From positions 1 to 11,557 of the forward strand of contig CAAFZG010000029.1 of NCBI GenBank assembly GCA_900767505.1: a stretch of 11,557 nucleotides of DNA, in the 5' to 3' direction. Each line of letters starts with the position of its first letter. Position 1 is the stretch's first letter. A model generated the notes under the pieces. It ran no database searches, was not told where the DNA came from, and worked only from the letters and a program-made list of their open reading frames with translations. The DNA is from Methanomassiliicoccales archaeon. GTDB lineage: Archaea > Thermoplasmatota > Thermoplasmata > Methanomassiliicoccales > Methanomethylophilaceae. Below are positions 1 through 5,204 of this stretch, piece after piece. The translations under genes and the position numbers were made by a program.

Positions 1-1
1 A

Positions 2-730
2 GCCGACGTCTATGCGGACGACGGATACTCCGGAAGGAACATCAAACGCCCGGAATACAGGCGCATGATGTCCGAGATCGACAAGTGGGACATCTTGGTA
101 GTTCTCAAAATGGACCGTGTCCACAGGAACAGCCGCAATTTCATGGAGATGATGGAGGTCCTGGAGAAGAACCACAAAGAGTTCGTGTCCTGCTATGAAT
201 CATTGGACACCAGTAATGCCCTCGGCAGATTCGTTGTGGATATGATCCAACGTATGGCCCAGTTGGAGAGCGAACAGATCGGCGAAAGGACCAAGATGGG
301 AATGCGCGAGAAGGCCGAAAGCCTGAACGGATCCTCTTACGAGAAGATGACCATGGGTTTCAACCCGCCGTTCGGATACTGCATCGTCGACGGAAAACTC
401 ACGGATGTTGAAGAGGAACTGGAAGTGGTAAGGGACATGTTCGAATCATACGATTCTGGTTCTACCATCGACGAGATATGCTACAAACTTAATTCCGCAG
501 GGATCCTGACAAGAAAGCAGAATCCCTGGACCAAATACAGCCTGTCCAACATCCTCCATAATCCGGTATATGCCGGATACATGAGGTGGGAGGACATACT
601 CATCCATCATGATGCTACAGCGATTGTTTCTCCCGAATTCTTCAATGGAATCCAGCTGAAATTCTCATCGCGCATTCGCGATCCGTCGAAAAGGAATCCC
701 AAGCTTCTACCCACTCTGGATGATTACTGA
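2..730 (+). CDS. Serine recombinase (resolvase/invertase family), 5'-truncated by window edge
   Basis: This is a site-specific serine recombinase that would cut and rejoin DNA through a 5'-phosphoserine link. The frame is open from base 2, so the N-terminus with the catalytic serine lies outside the window; 242 residues are visible. The resolvase domain shows D-D-G-Y-S-G near the start, R-P-E-Y-R-R-M, K-M-D-R-V-H-R-N (the family's K-x-D-R-x-x-R) and the long E-helix around M-A-Q-L-E-S-E-Q-I-G-E-R-T. A Recombinase (PF07508-like) domain follows, with P-F-G-Y, a helix-turn-helix-like stretch ending in K-Y-S-L-S-N-I-L-H-N-P-V-Y-A-G-Y. The protein stops soon after this domain, with no zinc ribbon or long coiled coil, so at about 290 residues in full it would be short for a large serine recombinase. 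A T-rich tract follows the stop codon. The function could be integration, excision or DNA inversion; nothing in the window identifies the target site. Confidence 0.9.
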   Translation, partial: ADVYADDGYSGRNIKRPEYRRMMSEIDKWDILVVLKMDRVHRNSRNFMEMMEVLEKNHKEFVSCYESLDTSNALGRFVVDMIQRMAQLESEQIGERTKMGMREKAESLNGSSYEKMTMGFNPPFGYCIVDGKLTDVEEELEVVRDMFESYDSGSTIDEICYKLNSAGILTRKQNPWTKYSLSNILHNPVYAGYMRWEDILIHHDATAIVSPEFFNGIQLKFSSRIRDPSKRNPKLLPTLDDY

Positions 731-757
731 ATTGTGATAACCAATATTATTTAAAAC

Positions 758-774
758 TTTCTTTTTTATTTTTA
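758..774 (+). terminator. T-rich archaeal terminator candidate after the recombinase
   Basis: A run of almost only T (TTTCTTTTTTATTTTTA) begins 27 nt after the recombinase stop codon. No strong hairpin precedes it, which is normal for archaeal termination. The assignment rests on composition and position alone. Confidence 0.45.
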
Positions 775-860
775 TTGCTGGACATGATTGTTGATTTGTG
801 GATGATTTATGGCCAATCCTAGGTAATTTTTTGGATAGTTATCGCCGTTAACAAAATATC

Positions 861-868
861 TTTTTATA
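861..868 (+). promoter_or_regulatory. TATA box of the YaaH-family gene
   Basis: TTTTTATA, preceded by A-rich bases that could serve as BRE. A start about 25 nt downstream would fall near position 890, giving a leader of roughly 34 nt that carries the hairpin at 890-906 and the AGGAGG ribosome site at 908-913. Confidence 0.5.
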
Positions 869-889
869 CCCAGCAAAACGAATCATATC

Positions 890-906
890 TGGGGTGTTGC
901 ACCCCA
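890..906 (+). promoter_or_regulatory. Stem-loop in the leader of the YaaH-family gene
   Basis: A perfect inverted repeat: GGGGTG (891-896), loop TTG, CACCCC (900-905), with one more T-A pair outside. It sits at or just after the predicted transcription start and one base before the AGGAGG site (908-913), which lies 10 nt from the ATG. It could protect the mRNA 5' end, tune ribosome access, or act in DNA as an operator palindrome. Confidence 0.5.
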
Positions 907-923
907 TAGGAGGAAAATAGGAA

Positions 924-1439
924 ATGACAGACGAATGCAAAAACCTTGATCCGACAGCGTTCGGACTCTTCTTCGTCGCACTGGTATCGTTGCCGATAGC
1001 AATAATCTGCTTCTTGGGATATGCTGATGTCAAAAACGATATCGGACTCTATCTTGGAGATCTTCTGAAGATCGCTTCATTGTTCATCTTTGTTGCAGCA
1101 ATCGCCGCATACAAGGCCAACAGCAATTTCGGATTCACAGTGTTCGGTATGGTCGCATTGGGTGTATACTTCGCTGGGGCAGACGGCGGAGACCTGTACA
1201 TCAACCTCACACTCGGACTGATGTACCTCGTCGGACTGGTATGGTCCTTCCGTGCCGGCAACCCGAAGGCACTCACCCTGATCCTGCTGACGACGGCACT
1301 GATATTCATCTTCGGCGGATTGGCCGTTGACGGTTCGGATGCATTCCTTCTCTTGAAGGGAATCGCCGCACTCGCCAACTTCATCCTGAACCTGTACCTC
1401 GCCTTCGCACTGGCGGACGGAAAGATCCTGGTCTTCTGA
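924..1439 (+). CDS. GPR1/FUN34/YaaH-family membrane protein (acetate/succinate transporter-like)
   Basis: A 171-residue, very hydrophobic protein with six likely membrane spans (about residues 11-31, 44-63, 66-85, 93-109, 115-133 and 139-162). The N-terminal stretch N-L-D-P-T-A-F-G-L (7-15) matches the position and spacing of the N-P-A-P-L-G-L signature of the AceTr family, and the length and six-span layout fit. Known members (E. coli SatP, fungal Ady2/Gpr1) move acetate or succinate with protons, or form anion channels; the substrate here is not shown by sequence. The start is supported by AGGAGG 10 nt upstream and by an upstream promoter. It is a single-gene unit on present evidence. The signature is degenerate, so a related family of small six-span proteins remains possible. 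Confidence 0.7.
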   Translation: MTDECKNLDPTAFGLFFVALVSLPIAIICFLGYADVKNDIGLYLGDLLKIASLFIFVAAIAAYKANSNFGFTVFGMVALGVYFAGADGGDLYINLTLGLMYLVGLVWSFRAGNPKALTLILLTTALIFIFGGLAVDGSDAFLLLKGIAALANFILNLYLAFALADGKILVF

Positions 1440-1577
1440 AGGTTTCAGGCAAACTTCTTTCACAAACTCCTTACCTGCTTTTATCCGATTCTTCACTTCA
1501 GACATCACTTTCCAACCACGATGATAACAAGGTGATGTGCGTGAATCCTTGCCAATCGACACACCATTGATAAATAA

Positions 1578-1587
1578 TTAATATAAG
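1578..1587 (+). promoter_or_regulatory. TATA box of the small peptide-SDR unit
   Basis: TTAATATAAG, centred about 24 nt before the ATG at 1606. With no Shine-Dalgarno between it and the ATG, the transcript is probably leaderless. The 1440-1577 interval before it shows no certain gene. Confidence 0.5.
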
Positions 1588-1605
1588 TGAAATAATGCAA
1601 AGCCA

Positions 1606-1704
1606 ATGAAAACCGCAACTAAGAAGAAAATTTATGCCTACGGAATGGTGGGCATCATGATTGTTGTTGCTGTAACAGCCATGGCCGCAGTATTCGCCTC
1701 ATGA
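1606..1704 (+). CDS. 32-residue single-span membrane peptide, coupled to the SDR gene
   Basis: A small gene too short for usual ORF cutoffs. It encodes a Lys-rich N-terminus (M-K-T-A-T-K-K-K) followed by about 20 hydrophobic residues (roughly residues 12-31: M-V-G-I-M-I-V-V-A-V-T-A-M-A-A-V-F-A-S), the form of a single transmembrane anchor or uncleaved signal, with positive charge expected on the cytoplasmic side. Its stop codon overlaps the next gene's start as ATGA (1701-1704), the usual mark of translational coupling. A TATA box 24 nt upstream fits a leaderless start at this ATG. Function is unknown. It might anchor or regulate the dehydrogenase, or act mainly as a leader peptide that delivers ribosomes to it. 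Confidence 0.6.
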   Translation: MKTATKKKIYAYGMVGIMIVVAVTAMAAVFAS

Positions 1705-2462
1705 GTATTGCGATTGTCACCGGTGCCTCATCAGGCATCGGCATGGAATTCTGCAGATACTTGGATAATCTAGGTCTGGACAGCATATGGCTTGTTGCCA
1801 GAAGGAAAGAGCTCCTATCATCACTGGCCGATGAACTGAAAACAGACTGCAGGGTATTAACTGCAGACCTTACCGACAATTCCAGCATAGCTTCGCTTTT
1901 GAATGAACTGGAGGTTGAAAAACCCCGGATCTCATATCTTGTAAACTGTGCCGGATTCGGATCCTTCGGATCCACCTCAGAACAGTCTTTGGACGAGATC
2001 AACAGAATGATCGCCCTGAACTGCACCGCATTGATCGATGTCACTGTCGGAGCATTTCCATATATGGCCGAAAATTCGTCGATCATCGAAGTCTGTTCTG
2101 CTTCTGCTTACCTTCCGTTGTACAGACTGAATATCTATTCTGCCACGAAGGCCATGGTACACACATTCTGCCAGGGATTCAGGCAAGAGGCTGAGGAAGA
2201 TAAGAGGGACATAAAAGTCCTCGAAGTTTCACCCGGATGGGTCTCGACAGATTTCATCTCGAAATCCACATCGGAATGCCACGTGTCCAAGAAGGTTTTC
2301 AAAAGGACGGTTACCAAGGAAGATGTTGTCCGTAACGCATTCTCCGATCTCTCGAAAGGAAAGAAGGTTTCGATATGCGGCGGATACAACAAACTGCTTG
2401 TTTTCATGTGCAAGCATTTCCCAAGGATATCGACCTGCGTTTGGAAACGTTCACTTGTTTAA
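1701..2462 (+). CDS. Short-chain dehydrogenase/reductase (SDR), NAD(P)-dependent
   Basis: A complete classical SDR of 253 residues, expected to oxidise or reduce an alcohol/carbonyl pair with NAD(P)(H). The Rossmann motif T-G-A-S-S-G-I-G is at 7-14, N-C-A-G at 82-85, and the catalytic tetrad reads N107, S133, Y146, K150 (Y-S-A-T-K). S-P-G-W-V-S-T-D-F at 177-185 follows the usual P-G motif. R-R near residues 34-35 after the second strand would suit NADP(H), but this is weak evidence. The last 30 or so residues are basic and aromatic. The start overlaps the 32-residue membrane peptide by ATGA, so the two are probably translated together. The substrate cannot be read from the sequence; closest in feel are small bacterial SDRs of the YdfG/DltE type. 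No terminator hairpin is seen, only AT-rich sequence. Confidence 0.9.
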   Translation: MSIAIVTGASSGIGMEFCRYLDNLGLDSIWLVARRKELLSSLADELKTDCRVLTADLTDNSSIASLLNELEVEKPRISYLVNCAGFGSFGSTSEQSLDEINRMIALNCTALIDVTVGAFPYMAENSSIIEVCSASAYLPLYRLNIYSATKAMVHTFCQGFRQEAEEDKRDIKVLEVSPGWVSTDFISKSTSECHVSKKVFKRTVTKEDVVRNAFSDLSKGKKVSICGGYNKLLVFMCKHFPRISTCVWKRSLV

Positions 2463-2486
2463 TTAAATTAGTTAATAAATGTATTA

Positions 2487-2499
2487 GCTTTATTTTTAT
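2487..2499 (+). terminator. T-rich terminator candidate after the SDR gene
   Basis: GCTTTATTTTTAT begins 24 nt after the SDR stop codon. It is assigned by composition and position only. The palindromic element at 2526-2560 just beyond might also stop transcription from both sides. Confidence 0.35.
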
Positions 2500-2525
2500 C
2501 GAAATATGGATTCGCTCTGATTTTC

Positions 2526-2560
2526 TATTCCGAGAAAATGTTACATGTATACATTTTCCG
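2526..2560. repeat. Palindromic element, copy A (3' side of the ATPase gene)
   Basis: The first 26 bases (2526-2551) match copy B at 3810-3835 with two mismatches, in the same orientation. It has TATTCCGA at its left end and TACATGTA at 2542-2549. AAAATGT (2535-2541) and ACATTTT (2551-2557) form an inverted repeat that extends to CG-rich ends. The right outer arm has decayed compared with copy B. It ends 4 nt short of the ATPase stop codon, so with copy B it brackets the gene. Confidence 0.75.
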
Positions 2561-2564
2561 TAAT

Positions 2565-3806
2565 TCAGATACTATCAGGATTCATCAAGAATTCTATCAA
2601 GCCCATTGTTTCGATCCCATCCTCATCATATCTGCCTTCCCTGCCATCCATAGTGATTATGATCTTCCGGAAAGAATCCCTGATGGAAAGATACGTCCTC
2701 TTTTCCCTTTCCTGAACTGTGCCTTCAAGATGATATGCAGACTGTATGTAGATCCTGTTGTTGCCACGATTGGCAACGAAATCAACTTCAGAACCGATTC
2801 TTTTGCGCTTTCCTTCACTGGATTGGGATGTGTAAATGGTCCCCACATCCACATCGAAACCTCTGCAGCGAAGTTCATTGAAGATAATATTCTCCATGAT
2901 GTGCGATGTGTCATTCTGCCTGAAATGCTCTCTTGCATTCTTTAAACCTACATCAGAAATGTAGTACTTCTTCTCTGAATCGATGTGCTTCCTACCTTTG
3001 ATATCGTAACGCCTAGCTTCTTCGAACAGAAATGAGTCGCAAAGATATTCGATGTATTTCTTTACAGTTTTATCCGTGATTTTGACACGATTCCGAGTGT
3101 GCATTGTGTCTGTGATTTTTGTTATACTGTTGGCTGAACCGATTGAAGACACCATTATATCGGTTAAATCCCCCAGCTCCCTCACATTTCTGACGTGATG
3201 CCTTTCAACGATATCCGTAAGGTAAACCATATCCATGAGATTCACAAGATAGTCAGTCTTCTGTTTATCGGATGAATACTGAAAAAGTTCCGGCATGCCC
3301 CCATAATCCATGTATTCATCGAGACAATCGCGAGGATCCATGCCTTTTGCATTGACAAATTCTCTGAATGATAATGGATACAGCCTAATCTCCGTACTTC
3401 TGCCCTTGAATTCTGTGACTATATCCTTAGATAGGAATTTGGAATTGCTTCCGGTCACATACGTATCAATATTCTTGCGATGAAGAAGACTGTTCAAAAC
3501 CTCGTAGAAATCATCCACAAGTTGGACCTCGTCAATAAGAACGTAGTACATCCCTTCATCTGTGATCTTCGATAGGATGTCCTGATAAAGCGTGTTCTTA
3601 TCCCTCAAACCTGTATTCTCGATCAGATCGAGTTCATATTTTAGAATGTGTGATGAATCGACACCGGTAGAGCGAAGGTGTTCATCGAATAGTTCGAAAA
3701 GAAGAAACGACTTGCCGCATCTTCTAATGCCACTGACAATTTTGATCGAACGAGTGTGCTTCGATTCGATGAGGCGTGCAAGGTAATCGTCTCTCTTGAT
3801 AATCAT
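2565..3806 (-). CDS. AAA_14/DUF4143-family ATPase (archaeal/bacterial ATPase with nuclease-like C-terminal domain)
   Basis: A 413-residue P-loop ATPase. Walker A is G-I-R-R-C-G-K-S at 26-33, Walker B Y-Y-V-L-I-D-E at 87-93, a sensor-like T-G-S-N at 118-121 and a G-R pair at 135-136. This order and the Y-P-L-S-F-R-E-F stretch are typical of AAA_14. The C-terminal half is DUF4143-like. It carries E-V-D-F (340-343) and I-Y-I-Q (352-355), spaced as in PD-(D/E)XK nuclease folds, with Q where many members have K, so nuclease activity may be absent. ATG at 3806 is chosen because family members start close to M-I-x-K-R; an in-frame GTG at 3809 is the alternative. The gene is flanked on both sides by the same palindromic repeat and appears richer in AT than the genes to its right. 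The cellular role of the family is not settled; copies are often multiple and variably present. Confidence 0.9.
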   Translation of the reverse strand: MIIKRDDYLARLIESKHTRSIKIVSGIRRCGKSFLLFELFDEHLRSTGVDSSHILKYELDLIENTGLRDKNTLYQDILSKITDEGMYYVLIDEVQLVDDFYEVLNSLLHRKNIDTYVTGSNSKFLSKDIVTEFKGRSTEIRLYPLSFREFVNAKGMDPRDCLDEYMDYGGMPELFQYSSDKQKTDYLVNLMDMVYLTDIVERHHVRNVRELGDLTDIMVSSIGSANSITKITDTMHTRNRVKITDKTVKKYIEYLCDSFLFEEARRYDIKGRKHIDSEKKYYISDVGLKNAREHFRQNDTSHIMENIIFNELRCRGFDVDVGTIYTSQSSEGKRKRIGSEVDFVANRGNNRIYIQSAYHLEGTVQEREKRTYLSIRDSFRKIIITMDGREGRYDEDGIETMGLIEFLMNPDSI

Positions 3807-3809
3807 CAC

Positions 3810-3849
3810 TATTCCGAGGAAATGCTACATGTATAATATTTTCGGAATA
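3810..3849. repeat. Palindromic element, copy B (40 bp, over the ATPase promoter)
   Basis: An imperfect 40-bp palindrome centred exactly on TACATGTA (3826-3833), with perfect outer arms TATTCCGA (3810-3817) and TCGGAATA (3842-3849) and partial matches between. It abuts the ATPase start: 3 nt before the ATG at 3806, or 0 nt before the GTG at 3809. Read on the minus strand it contains an AT-rich ATATTATA about 30 nt before the ATG, so the element overlaps the likely promoter and transcription start. It could be an operator, a recombination or transposition end, or both. Confidence 0.75.
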
Positions 3850-4048
3850 GAACTTGCAAGCAATGATTAATTTCAATATAGTGCTAAATGTGCTTTCAAA
3901 GGTAGTAATAAACGATTATAAAATTAATTTACTAGGTAAAGCAATCAGATATACTAATTAATGATAATGCAACAAATGATAATAATCAATAGATTTACTC
4001 ATTTTTACAATGAATTAAGATAAAAATCAAAAAATGTCAGGCAAGATG

Positions 4049-4058
4049 TATTTTTATC
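4049..4058 (+). promoter_or_regulatory. Orphan TATA box before a truncated reading frame
   Basis: TATTTTTATC, about 70 nt before GGAGG (4111-4115) and ATG (4121). A start near 4080 would give a leader of about 40 nt containing GAGC...GCTC (4077-4080 with 4090-4093) as a possible small hairpin. Confidence 0.35.
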
Positions 4059-4120
4059 TCGATTTCCATGGGTTTTGAGCACAGATCGGGCTCAATTAAG
4101 TCGATATTCGGGAGGCCGTC

Positions 4121-4147
4121 ATGGACAAAATAGTGATTAAAAATTAA
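4121..4147 (+). pseudogene. Eight-codon frame with strong SD: gene remnant or leader peptide
   Basis: GGAGG at 4111-4115 lies 5 nt before ATG, a textbook ribosome site, yet the frame reads only M-D-K-I-V-I-K-N before TAA. Base composition changes from GC-richer to AT-rich right after the ATG. The likeliest reading is the 5' end of a gene whose body was lost or replaced. A short leader peptide, or chance, are the alternatives. Confidence 0.35.
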
Positions 4148-4254
4148 AGAAAAATTGATTTTTACTCCGAAACTGAAGATTTATTGAAATTTCACGATTT
4201 TGCACTGTTTTTTAAAAATTTTTAAAGAAATCATGATGTGATTTGTAATCATGA

Positions 4255-4291
4255 ATTAAATTATGAAATATAGTTACTAGCTAAATTAATT
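4255..4291 (+). repeat. 37-bp direct repeat, copy 1
   Basis: Matches 4335-4371 at 36 of 37 bases (the one difference is G4265 against C4345); the two copies start exactly 80 bp apart. The core is AAATATAGTTACTAGCTAAA. Such a spaced pair may be an iteron-like protein site, an element end, or a tandem duplication of which only the ends survive. Confidence 0.8.
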
Positions 4292-4334
4292 AATCTAAAC
4301 TAAAGGTAAAATCTGATAATTACGAACACCCAAG

Positions 4335-4371
4335 ATTAAATTATCAAATATAGTTACTAGCTAAATTAATT
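4335..4371 (+). repeat. 37-bp direct repeat, copy 2
   Basis: Second copy of the repeat at 4255-4291, differing at one base. The 43 bp between copies do not resemble the sequence after copy 2, so this is a pair of discrete sites and not a simple long tandem duplication. Confidence 0.8.
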
Positions 4372-4483
4372 CTATATTATTGAATTGCGCTAAATTTTAC
4401 ACTCAGTTCAGAATTTTTGCACTTGATTTTGTCAAAATCATAACAATTGCGAATAATCACATAGATTAAGATATCAGCTTAAC

Positions 4484-4493
4484 TAATTATACA
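4484..4493 (+). promoter_or_regulatory. TATA box of the HAD phosphatase gene
   Basis: TAATTATACA at the edge of the AT-rich region. A start about 25 nt downstream would give a leader of roughly 13 nt to the ATG at 4527 or 40 nt to the ATG at 4554. Confidence 0.45.
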
Positions 4494-4526
4494 TAACCGC
4501 GTCATTAGGTCGAACGCTGAGATTAT

Positions 4527-5204
4527 ATGCTACCTGCCATTCGGCATGACAACATGAACGGCCCAAGACCCAAACTTCTGGTATTCGATATGGACGGCAC
4601 ATTGGCGGACACCTCGACAGGAATATTCGAGAGCATCCGTCAGGTCGCCAGAACGTTAGGTCTCAGAGTGCCCAGCGACGAGGAACTCCTGCAGACTTCT
4701 TCTGGCAGACTCGGAGATGATTTTCAGAAACTTTGGGGAATCGATAACGAACAGGCCGATAAAGCTCTGAAGATCTTCGGCGAGTACTATGAGAAGGAAG
4801 GTCACCTCAAATCCTCACTTTATCCGGGGATGAAGGAACTTCTTACAGATCTCGAAGCAAATGGTTACAAACTTGCGGTCGCAACGATGAAACTCGACGA
4901 ATGCGCCAAAAAGCAGGCAAAGGTATGGGGCATCAGCGAGGTCTTCGATTCCATAAACGGAGCAGACCTCTTCGGCAGGATGTCCAAGGCCGATCTCATC
5001 GAGAACTCCATGATGCATGCCGACGCGACACCGGATGAGACGGTTATGATCGGAGACACGGGAAACGACCTCGCGGGTGCAAAAGGCTGCGACACGCGTT
5101 TCATAGCGGTCACATACGGATTCGGGTTCACCCGCGAGATATGTGAGGAAAAAGGTTTCGTATTTGCCGAGAGCACGAATGATCTCAGGAAATTACTCCT
5201 CTGA
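4527..5204 (+). CDS. HAD-superfamily phosphatase, phosphoglycolate phosphatase-like
   Basis: A soluble phosphatase of up to 225 residues. All four HAD motifs are present: D21-M-D-G-T (nucleophile D21 and acid D23), T120 in V-A-T-M (motif II), K154 in R-M-S-K-A-D-L-I (motif III) and G-D-T-G-N-D at 176-181 (motif IV). The helical cap between motifs I and II (about residues 33-105) marks subclass I, as in phosphoglycolate phosphatase Gph, PpaX and beta-phosphoglucomutase-like proteins. The substrate is not determined by these motifs. The start at 4527 gives 15 residues before the first strand; ATG at 4554 (M-N-G-P-R-P-K) gives a more usual N-terminus and is a real alternative. Neither has a clear SD. 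The gene ends within the convergent coiled-coil gene, sharing 20 bp (5185-5204). Confidence 0.88.
   Translation: MLPAIRHDNMNGPRPKLLVFDMDGTLADTSTGIFESIRQVARTLGLRVPSDEELLQTSSGRLGDDFQKLWGIDNEQADKALKIFGEYYEKEGHLKSSLYPGMKELLTDLEANGYKLAVATMKLDECAKKQAKVWGISEVFDSINGADLFGRMSKADLIENSMMHADATPDETVMIGDTGNDLAGAKGCDTRFIAVTYGFGFTREICEEKGFVFAESTNDLRKLLL

Larger units (their letters stand above)
3850..4526. other. Very AT-rich intergenic region without an intact gene
   Basis: About 680 bp, visibly much richer in A and T than the flanking genes; no protein-like frame of useful length was found on either strand. It holds two 37-bp direct repeats (4255-4291, 4335-4371) and a weaker related motif, TTACTAGGTAAA, at 3929-3940. 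It also has the perfect palindromes TTTAAAAATTTTTAAA (4211-4226) and TGATTTTGTCAAAATCA (4424-4440). A GC-richer island at about 4058-4130 carries an SD site and ATG but only eight codons. It ends in the promoter of the HAD gene. The composition fits an insertion scar, a recombination target or decayed mobile DNA; none of these is proved. Confidence 0.7.

Noticed and set aside
784..822. 12-codon frame in the spacer before the YaaH gene
   Set aside because: It has no ribosome site, no neighbour coupling and no recognisable peptide character.
3850..4526. tRNA, CRISPR array or replication origin in the AT-rich region
   Set aside because: No cloverleaf or T-loop sequence was found, there are only two repeat copies with no regular spacer series, and no origin-binding repeat or cdc6/orc1 gene is present.
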